From positions 1-64,000 of the forward strand of contig JAKSDK010001090.1 in assembly GCA_022360095.1 (NCBI GenBank): a stretch of DNA of 64,000 nt, in the 5' to 3' direction. This document shows, one piece after another, positions 24,723-33,010 of this stretch (position 1 is the first letter of the stretch; each line of letters opens with the position of its first letter). The position numbers and the translations under genes are program-made. Below the pieces are notes generated by a model. It saw only the letters and a program-made list of their open reading frames with translations. It was not told the origin of the DNA and did no database searches. Origin of the DNA: Phycisphaerales bacterium. GTDB taxonomy: Bacteria; Planctomycetota; Phycisphaerae; UBA1845; UTPLA1.

Positions 24723-25442
24723 TCACTGGGCCGCGTAGAGTTTTTGGAGGGGTCCGTCCCAGAGGTTTCGCAATGAATTGAAGATCAAGCTCCGTATCGA
24801 TCCCCTGGACTTCCCGAGCTGCTGGGCGATTTCGATCTCCGTCTTGCCTTCCAGGTATCGGAGCCGCATGACTTCGCGACGGTTGTCCGGCAGTTTGTCG
24901 ATCGCCGATTTCAGATGGTCTGCCGCCTCGCGCATGCCTACTTGTGAGGACGGCGTCGGATCGCTTGCCTTGAGTTCGTCGATCATGCTGATCATGCTGG
25001 AGGTCAACACATCAAGCGGCACGGCCCGTCTGCCGCCCCCTCGCTTGATCGCATTCTGAGTGACGGCCGTTTGCTTCAGGAACCGATCGGCCGTGATGAG
25101 AAGCCAGGAGCGGGTCTGCTCTTTCGTCGTCCATTGCAGACGATCGGCCATCGCGTGCGCTTTCAGGAAGACACTCTGAACGACGTCGTCGGGTGAGACG
25201 GTGGCTCTGAGAGAGCTGCGGTGCAACAGGTAACGAACGCGGCTACGTAGCCATCCTCTTTCGATCTTGAACGCGCGTTCGACGTGATCGTCCCGGGGTT
25301 GAGGGGAAGCAATCTGGCGTTGTGTGTTGTTCGGATCCACGACTGAATTGAGCTGCTCGATTAGATAATCTCTCTGCGCCGCATTGAGCTGACGGATCAG
25401 CCAGAGAAATTCTACTTCTTGCATCGTGAGATTATCGAGCAT
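24723..25442 (-). CDS. RNA polymerase sigma factor, ECF-like
   Basis: A 239-residue protein. I use ATG 25442, preceded by GGTGGGG; a TTG at 25469 would add nine residues. Region 2 is seen at about residues 65-120 (VSPDDVVQSVFLKAHAMADR) and region 4 at about 175-225 (LPDNRREVMRLRYLEGKTEI followed by the HTH AQQLGKSRGSIRSLIF). An N-terminal helical extension precedes region 2. Its gene directly precedes a serine/threonine kinase gene, a pairing common in planctomycetes. Confidence 0.75.
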   Translation of the reverse strand: MLDNLTMQEVEFLWLIRQLNAAQRDYLIEQLNSVVDPNNTQRQIASPQPRDDHVERAFKIERGWLRSRVRYLLHRSSLRATVSPDDVVQSVFLKAHAMADRLQWTTKEQTRSWLLITADRFLKQTAVTQNAIKRGGGRRAVPLDVLTSSMISMIDELKASDPTPSSQVGMREAADHLKSAIDKLPDNRREVMRLRYLEGKTEIEIAQQLGKSRGSIRSLIFNSLRNLWDGPLQKLYAAQ

Positions 25443-25540
25443 CTTCCCCACCTGATGGGTGGAAGGCAACCCCTTTCCTGGAGGTATAGACGGAATTTCA
25501 GGGTGAAGCGCTCATGTGAACATTGTGAAAATATGCGAAT

Positions 25541-26905
25541 TCATCTTGAAATCGCTATCATGACGACGATCACGATAATGATGGTAGCGATCCACTTTGT
25601 GGAGTTCTGCAAAAAACCGCTCAATCCCGGATTTGGCTTGATTTGTTTTAACCAGTTGTATGGAAGATGATTAAAAATTTTTATGGCGATTGGGATGCTC
25701 AAGACCGTACATACTATTGGAGCATAGAGTTCCCACCAACCTAGTGTTTTGGCGCTAAGTACATTTTGCGCTGCAACAATCAGAAGTGTCGCAGTTGGCA
25801 AGATGCAGACTGAGGCTAAGACGAGGAGCGCGGCTAACGGCTGTTTGTAGATACCGATCCACGGAACTTCGATATTCCTTGGGGTTGATGAGTTCACGGT
25901 TCCAAATGCCAGTAGGTGGAGAAGAAAATAGGCATGGATAAGTAATACAATGGGACTACCCCACGCTGCGGCCAAAGACGATGGCACCTTAACGCCTAAT
26001 GCCTCAAATTGTTTACCTTGTCTTCTTTTTTCGCTTTCTAGAATGCGCCTAATCTTGTCCAATGGAATATCTGCGTAGTTCTTTGTAACTATATGTAACT
26101 CTGGGAATGCTTGAGAGAAGGGCACTAAAGGAGCCTCGGTGTCCGCAACGCCTGAAAGCTCCTTCAATACGTTTAGGGTTCTTAGTTTCGTTTCTACGGG
26201 CACCATAAATGTATGGGTATCAATCGGCATCAGCGAAAAGCCGAATGACGTAGTGCCCACAAGCATTGTAAGCAAGGAATGTCCAACCGTTCCATTTTGG
26301 GAGTCCCTTTCTATTAATCTTACATTTCTTAGATGGTTCCCCTTCTTAATAGGGAGACTATTGTTGGCATCTTCAAATAGCTCCCTTTTTATTATGCTGT
26401 CCTCGTTTATCGTCCAGTCACTCTCTTCCAGAGTCGTCATGTCCTGCTCGGTTAGATAAATACTATCGCCTTTAATCTCTGTAACATACCTAATCCGCTC
26501 CTTAAGTAGTGAATTCCAAGAATTACGGAATTCAGATAAGGCATCAGTGAACAAAGGAAGCGATAGATGTTTTCCGTCTTCTCGCTCCAAATACATGGGA
26601 GACAAAACTTTCCAAGGAAAGGTACCATTATAGGGATACATTGCGTATTTGGAGAACAGGTAAGGACCGGAGGATGTTGGTGAATAAAGTTCTGCTTCCA
26701 AAAGATCTTGAATCGAGCTATCCTCAACGACTTTACAGAGGGTTTGCCAGCGGGCTTCGAGCAGTACGTGCTGATCATACGCCTTGGACGCCATCGACGT
26801 GGTGTCACCTTGCACGGTTATGAGGAGGCCGATACAAGCTGCGGCAAGCCAAAAATGCACTAGGCGAAGGTGTCTAAGTATTTCTTTGTTTGTACCAGAG
26901 TTCAT
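25541..26905 (-). CDS. Unknown membrane protein with large exported domain
   Basis: A 454-residue protein. One N-terminal hydrophobic segment (residues 15-31, VHFWLAAACIGLLITVQG) is followed by about 280 soluble residues, then four hydrophobic segments between about 315 and 450 (including IVLLIHAYFLLHLLAFGTV, AALLVLASVCILPTATLLIV, WIATIIIVIVVMIAIS). The AT content is higher than that of the neighbouring sigma/kinase genes, suggesting a separate origin. It ends about 100 bases from the sigma factor gene and follows the gene at 26935. No family was recognised. Confidence 0.5.
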   Translation of the reverse strand: MNSGTNKEILRHLRLVHFWLAAACIGLLITVQGDTTSMASKAYDQHVLLEARWQTLCKVVEDSSIQDLLEAELYSPTSSGPYLFSKYAMYPYNGTFPWKVLSPMYLEREDGKHLSLPLFTDALSEFRNSWNSLLKERIRYVTEIKGDSIYLTEQDMTTLEESDWTINEDSIIKRELFEDANNSLPIKKGNHLRNVRLIERDSQNGTVGHSLLTMLVGTTSFGFSLMPIDTHTFMVPVETKLRTLNVLKELSGVADTEAPLVPFSQAFPELHIVTKNYADIPLDKIRRILESEKRRQGKQFEALGVKVPSSLAAAWGSPIVLLIHAYFLLHLLAFGTVNSSTPRNIEVPWIGIYKQPLAALLVLASVCILPTATLLIVAAQNVLSAKTLGWWELYAPIVCTVLSIPIAIKIFNHLPYNWLKQIKPNPGLSGFLQNSTKWIATIIIVIVVMIAISR

Positions 26906-26934
26906 TTCATGATTTTCTCAAGTTTGATTACTAT

Positions 26935-28113
26935 CTAGCCTTGTCCATTGTCACCCAAGTAAGCAAACCACAATATGAATCTACACCACGGCCCTCCATT
27001 CGATTCATCCGTTGGTGTATCGCGAAGCTCGGCAGTAAACAGGTAGTCGCCAATGCGTTTTTCAATCTCAAGGTGATATTGCCTAAAGTAGTCGGGCATC
27101 GAACCAGACCATCTTCTGTGTTTGGTCGCCGAGTTGCCATGTGGGATATTCCCATTCCCTGCTTCAAGGTCGAGATTGCGCAGCCAAGCCGTATTTGTGA
27201 TTAGATCATCAGATTCGACATATGTTGCATTAGGCAGGCGACGCATCATGCGAAACCATTCCTCTTGCGCCTTGGAAAGCATTGCCGAATCGAAGCCACC
27301 GTGATCCGACTGAATCAATAGAAAGCCCTTCTTGTTCTCTCCAGGCTTATTCGTTTCCCTTTGCAGTCTCCAGGCGATCTCGAATGGAGACCGCATCGGA
27401 TGAAAGAGCTTCACCATGCCAGCGGTGGCGATATTCAGGGAGTGAAGATCGTCACTGAGTGGACGGTAGTTTCCCGTTACAAAGCCATCGTTCTTAAGCT
27501 CTAACAAGAGATTCCAGATTTGCTTTGCATGAGGCGTGGTCAGCTCTCTGGCAGAGAAGTCGCGAATCTGTTTAGCGTAGTTTTGTAGTTCAGGCGAAAG
27601 TTGCGCCAACGGTTCTTTATTTCTTGGATACTCCGCTCCAGTTGGTAGATCGGACACCCACAATGCAAACAAAGACGCAACGACCACGATTAGGATGACA
27701 AAGTAAGCCTTGTTTCGATGTTTGCCCCGGGTACATTCTTTGATGAACTGCGATGCCGTGCGGAAAGAGTGCCCGTTCGCAAGCTTGGCATCAATCCGGT
27801 CTTTGCCGGTTGTCGATTCTATCTCTTGTTCGCGTTCTTGCTCAGCGGCTGCGAGTTTTTTTCTGAGCGCTTCCGCCTCGGATTGGGCTTTCTTTGCTTC
27901 GGCGGCTTTCTTCTTGGCCTCCAGGACCGCCTGCTTATGCTTGATCTGCGAAGCTTTCTTCGCCCTCTTCGCCTCAGCCTTCATTTTCTTGAGGGGTTCG
28001 TCGTATTTGAACGGCGTACTGCATGCACCACAGGCGAGATTTTGCCCGAGATCTGATTCTTGAAGTGTGTGAAGCTGATCACACGCAGGACAGCGAACAT
28101 CATAGGTGGCCAT
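26935..28113 (-). CDS. Zinc-ribbon, coiled-coil, single-pass membrane protein
   Basis: A 392-residue protein starting at ATG 28113 behind GGGAG; the frame extends further upstream but without such a site. Residues 1-40 hold a zinc ribbon (CPAC near 8-11 and CGAC near 28-31). A long Lys/Ala/Glu coiled coil follows at about 42-100. One membrane helix lies at about 138-156 (AYFVILIVVVASLFALWV), with an unknown 230-residue C-terminal domain beyond it. It is probably linked with the gene at 25541 (30 bases apart). It may be a defence or stress protein, but nothing proves this. Confidence 0.55.
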   Translation of the reverse strand: MATYDVRCPACDQLHTLQESDLGQNLACGACSTPFKYDEPLKKMKAEAKRAKKASQIKHKQAVLEAKKKAAEAKKAQSEAEALRKKLAAAEQEREQEIESTTGKDRIDAKLANGHSFRTASQFIKECTRGKHRNKAYFVILIVVVASLFALWVSDLPTGAEYPRNKEPLAQLSPELQNYAKQIRDFSARELTTPHAKQIWNLLLELKNDGFVTGNYRPLSDDLHSLNIATAGMVKLFHPMRSPFEIAWRLQRETNKPGENKKGFLLIQSDHGGFDSAMLSKAQEEWFRMMRRLPNATYVESDDLITNTAWLRNLDLEAGNGNIPHGNSATKHRRWSGSMPDYFRQYHLEIEKRIGDYLFTAELRDTPTDESNGGPWCRFILWFAYLGDNGQG

Positions 28114-28153
28114 GATGATCTCCCTTCCTATGCCCCGACGATTTTCTAAGCTC

Positions 28154-28618
28154 TCAGGCCCGTTTGCCCGTGCCGCCATTTGAGCGGCGCTTCTTGGTCT
28201 TTTTCTTACGTTTGTTCAGGCCCTCGGCGATCAAGTCAACCTGCTTCTTGAATTCTTCGAAGCTGTTTAACTGTCCCGCTTTGCCCTTGGCCAAATGGGA
28301 GTCGGGTTCACGGTATTCCGACGCGACGGCCAGCAAATAGGCGAAGCCATTAAAAAGCGTATGGAGAAGCTGATTGACGTTCTCGTGGTCTAGACCCACC
28401 TGTACGGGCTCCGGCGGAGGCCAACCTTCCTTGTCGTCGAAAAGCCAGCCTGGGTCTACGCCGAGGGCCTTTGCAAGAGCCACGCCCTTGGCTGCCGATG
28501 GCATAGATCGTCGACTCAATGCTGTTGAAAGAGTGCTATCAAGCCATCCTGCCTCTTTCTCCACAGCTCTGAGAGTGCGACCCTTTAGCAGCCTTTTTAC
28601 CTTCTCGTCCCACTTCAT
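28154..28618 (-). CDS. XRE-like phage repressor
   Basis: A 154-residue protein from ATG 28618 (an ATG at 28663 is the alternative). Residues about 3-60 form an N-terminal HTH (VKRLLKGRTLRAVEKEAGWL, then LSTALSRRSMPSAAKGVALA, GVDPGWLF) as in XRE/CI-like repressors. The C-terminus is a basic helical tail. No peptidase-like oligomerisation domain is visible. It is divergent from the excisionase-like gene, and the shared region holds two operator-like dyads. It is a likely lysogeny regulator. Confidence 0.6.
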   Translation of the reverse strand: MKWDEKVKRLLKGRTLRAVEKEAGWLDSTLSTALSRRSMPSAAKGVALAKALGVDPGWLFDDKEGWPPPEPVQVGLDHENVNQLLHTLFNGFAYLLAVASEYREPDSHLAKGKAGQLNSFEEFKKQVDLIAEGLNKRKKKTKKRRSNGGTGKRA

Positions 28619-28688
28619 ATTAGGCAACTTTAACGTAAGGTCTTGTCTAGACAACAATTGCATCGATTGTCAGTGAAAACAATATATT

Positions 28689-28720
28689 GATTGACATTTC
28701 AATCTATTCATGGATAGAAT
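28689..28720 (+). promoter_or_regulatory. Promoter with two operator-like dyads
   Basis: TTGACA (28691-28696) and TAGAAT (28715-28720), 18 bases apart, form a good rightward promoter for the excisionase-like gene. Two inverted repeats of the same 5-6-5 design overlap it: GATTG/CAATC (28689-28704) and TCTAT/ATAGA (28703-28718). They would let the adjacent XRE repressor cover both promoter elements. Confidence 0.5.
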
Positions 28721-28731
28721 CGGTGCTCATA

Positions 28732-28842
28732 GGTATCCCATGCTAAACCAAACACCATACCAACGACTCAAGAACCGGGATCGAGATCGGCGAACACCCA
28801 TTCGGGTGTTTGGTTGGGATACCTTTCGCGCGGTCTCGGTTC
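28732..28842 (+). repeat. Two interleaved inverted repeats in the 28664-28997 gap
   Basis: Repeat A: GGTATCCCA plus ACCAAACACC (28732-28740, 28747-28756) pair over 19 bases with 28805-28823, with a 6-base bulge. Repeat B: GAACC plus GAGATC (28772-28776, 28783-28788) pair with GGTCTCGGTTC (28832-28842), also with a 6-base bulge. The order A, B, A', B' cannot form a simple nested fold. A third hairpin, AACACCC/GGGTGTT (28793-28799 with 28804-28810), competes with repeat A. I see no gene here. Confidence 0.55.
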
Positions 28843-28997
28843 CTGCGCCGTTGGGAGCCGCTGTTATGTCAGACGCAAACACAAAGGCCCGAATGACAGC
28901 CCCTCACTGCCCGGACCCTCTCAGAGCATTCTGCATAGGGAATGGTGTTTCAGGGCTTCAAACTATGCGAATCGGTTGGTCATAGTCAAGATTTCAC

Positions 28998-29285
28998 ATG
29001 GTCCTGCGAACCCGAAAAGTCGCCGAGATGCTCGATTGCTCATTGGGAAAGGTGTGGGAGCTGATCCAGGAAGGCAAGCTACGGGCCGTCAGGCTCGGCG
29101 GGCCTTGCGGGAACTGGCGTGTTCATATTCGTTCGGTTCAGGATTTTTGTGAGAAGCCGGCGGTGGGGAGTCTTGATCTTGAGTTGAAGAAGGCTGAAGC
29201 TGAATCGCGCGTTGTAATGGCGAGACGAGGGCTTCCGATACCGCCTGAATCCGAGCGTCTCGAATTTCAGCGTACCGTTTTGTGA
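28998..29285 (+). CDS. Excisionase-like helix-turn-helix protein
   Basis: A 95-residue protein from ATG 28998. The N-terminal 55 residues (LRTRKVAEMLDCSLGKVWEL followed by IQEGKLRAVRLGG and WRVHIRSVQDF) are the winged MerR/excisionase pattern ('t..evAe.L.vs..tv...i..G.l.a.r.g..wri....v..f'). It sits next to the integrase, as directionality factors do. The last 197 bases overlap the 3' end of the integrase gene on the opposite strand. Confidence 0.65.
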   Translation: MVLRTRKVAEMLDCSLGKVWELIQEGKLRAVRLGGPCGNWRVHIRSVQDFCEKPAVGSLDLELKKAEAESRVVMARRGLPIPPESERLEFQRTVL

Positions 29286-30264
29286 TGGTTGAGTCCGGAG
29301 CATGACCCAGCAACTTTCTCAAATCGTCGACCGACCCGCCTTGATCAAGCACGTTCTGCGCAAACGTATGACGCAAGCTGTAGGGCTTCGCTCCCAATCT
29401 CGTGAGAATCGATCGGAGCCCGTTGACCTTGTAGGCATTGCCGTTTCTCGATTTGAAGACCGGGCCTTCTCTCGGCCCGAGCGTCGCGGTCTCTTCCAGG
29501 ACCCCGATCGCCGCCGGGTTGAGGTAGATCGTCCGGTTCTTGCCGTGGTGTGCTGTCTTGTGCCGGCGAATGATGCACTTTCTGTCCCGCAGATCTACGT
29601 CATCCCAATCCAGTTGACACGCTTCGCCAGGCCGGCAACCCGTCGCGAGAATGAAGTGGAAGATCAGGCTCGCACGCTTGCGCCTGGAATCCTTCAGTTT
29701 CTCAAAGATGGACACCAGCTCATCGAGCGGCACGTCCTTCGGTTGATTCACGATCTTCGGCATGACGGGAAGATCCGGCAGCTTCTCAAGCAGACCGATC
29801 TTCTGGCCGTACTTCAAAACGCGAATGGCCGCGCCGAGTTTGTGCCGAATCGTCTGCGGCCCGTTCCTGAAGATCTTCTTGCCCTTGATCGTTTTCTTGC
29901 CCTTCAGGTAGCCATGATAGCGATGAAGAAAGTCGGCGGGGATTCGGCTGAGCGGCGCGCCGTACGCGAAGGTGATGAAGTCATTCAGGCAGTAGTCGTA
30001 GTGCGGACTCGGATTGATCTCCAGCCACGCGGCACACAGGCCGGGTACGCTGGTCGGGTCACCGGGGATGGCCTTTGCGCCATGTTCGTCGCAAAGCTCC
30101 AGGAACCTTTTCCAGACTCGGTTGGGCGCCTTCGGAGTAAGGCCGCGCTTGATCGCATTCGCCGCCGACCCGTCATCCATGCCAAGGTGGTATTGAGTGC
30201 CATTCAGCCTGACCTTCCAACGACGACCTCTCTTGTCGTATCGCGGTTGAGGTTGCCACGGCAT
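29089..30264 (-). CDS. Tyrosine recombinase (prophage integrase)
   Basis: A 391-residue protein. An N-terminal arm- and core-binding region (1-170) precedes the catalytic domain, with Arg near 211 (ATGCRPGEACQL), Lys near 236 (RRHKTAHHGK), Arg near 298 (PYSLRHTFA), His near 321 (LLGHAP) and the nucleophile Tyr near 331 (KRYAEI). The first His of box II is replaced by Tyr (KPYSLRH), which is tolerated in some family members. The 60-residue Pro/Gln/Ser-rich tail overlaps the excisionase gene. The start lies about 120 bases from the tRNA-Pro 3' end, so that tRNA is the likely attachment site. Confidence 0.85.
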   Translation of the reverse strand: MPWQPQPRYDKRGRRWKVRLNGTQYHLGMDDGSAANAIKRGLTPKAPNRVWKRFLELCDEHGAKAIPGDPTSVPGLCAAWLEINPSPHYDYCLNDFITFAYGAPLSRIPADFLHRYHGYLKGKKTIKGKKIFRNGPQTIRHKLGAAIRVLKYGQKIGLLEKLPDLPVMPKIVNQPKDVPLDELVSIFEKLKDSRRKRASLIFHFILATGCRPGEACQLDWDDVDLRDRKCIIRRHKTAHHGKNRTIYLNPAAIGVLEETATLGPREGPVFKSRNGNAYKVNGLRSILTRLGAKPYSLRHTFAQNVLDQGGSVDDLRKLLGHAPDSTITKRYAEIRDARIQAVSEALVSPLQRAIQLQPSSTQDQDSPPPASHKNPEPNEYEHASSRKARRA

Positions 30265-30385
30265 AGCAACACGATATCAAATTGGCGTTTGAAACGGTAC
30301 AGTTGTGCTCGATGTGTTACAAAAAAAGGTGTGACGCGAAATTGGGGTAGAGCACAACTTTTTTCAAATTCGAGGTTTGCTGAAT

Positions 30386-30460
30386 CGGGGCGACTGGATT
30401 CGAACCAGCGGCCTCCTGCTCCCAAAGCAGGCGCTCTAGACCAGGCTGAGCTACGCCCCG
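30386..30460 (-). tRNA. tRNA-Pro (TGG), likely attachment site
   Basis: The minus strand reads as a complete cloverleaf of 75 bases without encoded CCA: acceptor CGGGGCG/CGCCCCG, D arm GCTCAGCCTGGTCTAGAGC, anticodon stem CTGCT/AGCAG with loop TTGGGAG-like and anticodon TGG, and T arm CTGGTTCGAATCCAG. The integrase gene lies just beyond the 3' end, the usual arrangement for an element inserted into a tRNA gene that keeps the tRNA intact. Confidence 0.9.
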
Positions 30461-30524
30461 TTCGGGTCTTTTTTCCCGCCCTCCTATTCTATCAGGTGCT
30501 ATGGAAATAACGAGACCTGTTGAA

Positions 30525-31586
30525 TCAAAGATGAGAAAGCTCGGAAGGGCCCGCGAGGGTGCCCGTGCAGCTTGAGCCGGAACCGGCCGTGCAGCCGTAG
30601 CAGTGGTTACCAATGCAGATTTCGCGGGTCGCCAAACGCGCCGGGTCAAAGTCGCGAATGTGAGCGGGCATGTTGTGATTGACGGGGAGGCCGAGCATTT
30701 GGTTGAAATCGCAATCATAGAGTCTGCCGTCCCAGCCGATGCTAAGCGTCGTGCGGCACATGACGCCTTTCGCAGCCTCAGGATTGAACGCCCCTTCGAG
30801 CTTCCGCATATAGGCATCGTAGTTTCCGCTCTCAAGCAGAAAATCCAGGAAGCGACTGATCGGCATGTTCGTGACGGTGTAGAGCTGATTGAAGACAATG
30901 CCGTAGCGCCGACCGAGCTCCTTCTTGTAGTCGGATTCGATGGCAGCCTGTTGAGGAGGCAGATACGCGCCGACGGGGTTGTAGACCAGGTTTAGAATCA
31001 GCCCCGTATCCGGTTGACCGTAGCCGAGTTCATTAAGCCTTTGGAGCGCCTTGATGGATTTCTCGAAGACATGATCGCCGCGTTGTGCGTCCGTCTGCTT
31101 GTCAAGGTAATAGGGAAGACTGGCGGTTATTTCGGCCTTGCGCTCCGTGAGAAAGACGGGCATGTTTTCGTAGCCCTTCGTGACAAGAATGGTCAGATTG
31201 GAGCGGACAATCAGGTGGCGCTTCAGCGACGCGATCTGATCGACCAGCCAACAAAAGTCCGGGTTCATCTCCGGCGCCCCGCCCGTAAGGTCGACAATGG
31301 GTGCGTCCGTTTTTTCCAGGGCATCAAGACAATGCTGCATCGTCTCCTTCGTCATGATTTCCTTGCGGTCGGGGCCCGCATCGACGTGGCAATGTTTGCA
31401 TACCTGGTTACACATTTTCCCGACGTTGATCTGAAACGTCTGGATGCCGGTTGCGAACAAAGGGGAGAGCCCCACCTCATTCATGGGGCGTTCGAACGAC
31501 TTCACCGTGGTTTCGGACTGAATAATACGTCGCTGCTCATCAAAGAACGCGAGGGAGTGATTTCGTTTTTGCAATGACTGAACCAT
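30525..31586 (-). CDS. arsS: Radical SAM protein ArsS-like (arsenosugar biosynthesis)
   Basis: A 353-residue protein from ATG 31586; an in-frame TTG 36 bases upstream is possible. CNQVCKHC (near residues 59-66) is the CxxxCxxC iron-sulfur motif of radical SAM enzymes. The C-terminus has the Cys-rich segment of the DUF3641/ArsS group (CYGCTAGSGSSC) and the conserved IGWDGRLYDCDFNQML region. ArsS is thought to attach the 5'-deoxyadenosyl group to dimethylarsinous acid in arsenosugar formation. The peroxidase-like gene at 31696 is its usual neighbour. It lies just outside the tRNA-bounded element. Confidence 0.8.
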   Translation of the reverse strand: MVQSLQKRNHSLAFFDEQRRIIQSETTVKSFERPMNEVGLSPLFATGIQTFQINVGKMCNQVCKHCHVDAGPDRKEIMTKETMQHCLDALEKTDAPIVDLTGGAPEMNPDFCWLVDQIASLKRHLIVRSNLTILVTKGYENMPVFLTERKAEITASLPYYLDKQTDAQRGDHVFEKSIKALQRLNELGYGQPDTGLILNLVYNPVGAYLPPQQAAIESDYKKELGRRYGIVFNQLYTVTNMPISRFLDFLLESGNYDAYMRKLEGAFNPEAAKGVMCRTTLSIGWDGRLYDCDFNQMLGLPVNHNMPAHIRDFDPARLATREICIGNHCYGCTAGSGSSCTGTLAGPSELSHL

Positions 31587-31695
31587 TCGATTGCCGTCCG
31601 GGTTCCTTTTGCGCGTCGTCAATGACTATATTCCGCATTGACCGAGGACATTGCCCGATTCGTCGGGGTCTGATGGCTGTCGAGTCTCCGATGCT

Positions 31696-32028
31696 CTACA
31701 TTGTAAGTTTTTCGGCAGCGTTCCGCATTTGCAGACCATGAACCAGGGCTGCGCCGCCCTTGATTGCGGTTGCGACGTGAACAGCCTCCGTCATTTGCTC
31801 CAGGTTGGAGCCCTTTTCGAGGCAGGCCTGCGTGTAGGCGTCAATGCAATAGGGACATTGGACGGCGTGCGATACGGCCAGGGCCATCAGCGCTTTTTCT
31901 CGTTCGGTCAATGCGCCTTCTGCAAAAACCGCCGCGTAGTAATGGTTAAATTTTTCCCAAAGCTCAGGTCGGTCCGTGCCCATCTCGGGAAATCGAGGCA
32001 GATCATCCGAGCGGTAGTAACCAGACAT
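31696..32028 (-). CDS. Carboxymuconolactone decarboxylase-like protein linked to arsenosugar synthesis
   Basis: A 110-residue protein from ATG 32028 behind AAGGAG. It carries the AhpD/CMD signature with the CxxC pair (HAVQCPYCIDAY) and the following helix TQACLEKGSNLEQMTEAVHV. A small peroxidase-like protein of this type is often found next to arsS, and here it ends about 110 bases upstream of it on the same strand. It probably protects or processes the arsenical intermediate, an inference from pairing. Confidence 0.75.
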   Translation of the reverse strand: MSGYYRSDDLPRFPEMGTDRPELWEKFNHYYAAVFAEGALTEREKALMALAVSHAVQCPYCIDAYTQACLEKGSNLEQMTEAVHVATAIKGGAALVHGLQMRNAAEKLTM

Positions 32029-32155
32029 TCGGTTTCTCCTTTGCAACACGTGAGAATTCTGTGAACCAGAATCTTGCCGGATCCCGCAGGGGATCGTCTA
32101 CGGCATGATTTGAATCCAGCATCTGGGGATGTTCAGAAGCGACAACGAGAATCGG

Positions 32156-33010
32156 TTACCCCGGCATTGACAGCCTGTTTTGAGCGCGATGCCATTGGGG
32201 GATGGTCGGAAGGTTTTCCAACCGCAATTTTAGCTCGTTGAAAAGCAAATCGATGGGTCTGTTCAGTTCTTTTAACCGAGCATTGCGCGCCGTCTTGTCC
32301 TGGATTTTCTCACACTTGATGAATTCAAGCCCTTTCCTTGTTCGGTATTGCAAGGCACGGTTTCGAAGGTCTTTCAAGATAGACATCGCCCTCGCATTTT
32401 GAGCTTCGGTGAATCCATACTTTTGAGAAACGCGGATGACATAGTCACCCCATTCATCGATCGGCGGCGCCGGGGTCCTGGATTCGCGAACGGCTTTTCG
32501 GTCCCGAGATTGTACCGGCTGCACGATCGGTGGCTTCGGCTCCTGGCCGTTATTCTGCAATTGGTCGAGTTTAGCGAGTGCCTGATCCAGTGAGGGCATT
32601 TCCGTCGGAGCCGTGTTGTTGGTGGGTGTTTTTGTTTGTCGCACGACAGGCTCAGAGGCCGCGCTCGCACCGAGTGCGTGGGCGGCCTGGCCCCGATTCC
32701 TCGAGACGGCGAAGTTCTTCTTTCTCTTGTTCGCCTTACTTGAAAAAAAGGCGCCTGACGATTTGATTGGCCGCGACGCCCCTAGCGCGAGTGCCGGTCG
32801 GCCGACAATTTTGCCTCTGCTCTGTTTTCGTTGAGTGCGATTTGCAACGACGGGCCCCGCTCTCCGGCCGGACTTGGAGCCTTTCCTCACCTGCTTTTTG
32901 CCGCGATCTTGCTCAGTTTGCTTTGAGATCTGACGTGCACCTGCGAAGGTGGTTGTCCACGAGCCCGTGGTTAAGACGCAAACAAATGCCAGAGCAAGCT
33001 TTATTTTCAT
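32156..33010 (-). CDS. Secreted basic protein with Spy/LTxxQ-like C-terminal region
   Basis: A 284-residue protein with a signal peptide (MKIKLALAFVCVLTTGSWTT, cleavage after FAG). A very basic, low-complexity region (30-115) and a Pro-rich linker follow, then a helical C-terminal domain from about 190 (YGFTEAQNARAMSILKDLRN). That helix recalls the first LTxxQ helix of Spy/CpxP-like periplasmic proteins. It lies between the arsenosugar pair and an HtrA protease, so an envelope stress role is possible. This is inference. Confidence 0.5.
   Translation of the reverse strand: MKIKLALAFVCVLTTGSWTTTFAGARQISKQTEQDRGKKQVRKGSKSGRRAGPVVANRTQRKQSRGKIVGRPALALGASRPIKSSGAFFSSKANKRKKNFAVSRNRGQAAHALGASAASEPVVRQTKTPTNNTAPTEMPSLDQALAKLDQLQNNGQEPKPPIVQPVQSRDRKAVRESRTPAPPIDEWGDYVIRVSQKYGFTEAQNARAMSILKDLRNRALQYRTRKGLEFIKCEKIQDKTARNARLKELNRPIDLLFNELKLRLENLPTIPQWHRAQNRLSMPG

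Noticed and set aside
28710-29152. Two short + strand frames in the leader before the excisionase-like gene
   Set aside because: They cross the interleaved repeats and lack ribosome binding sites and recognisable sequence.
29302-30510. 402-residue + strand frame opposite the integrase
   Set aside because: It runs through the tRNA gene and has no domain; the integrase catalytic residues are on the minus strand.
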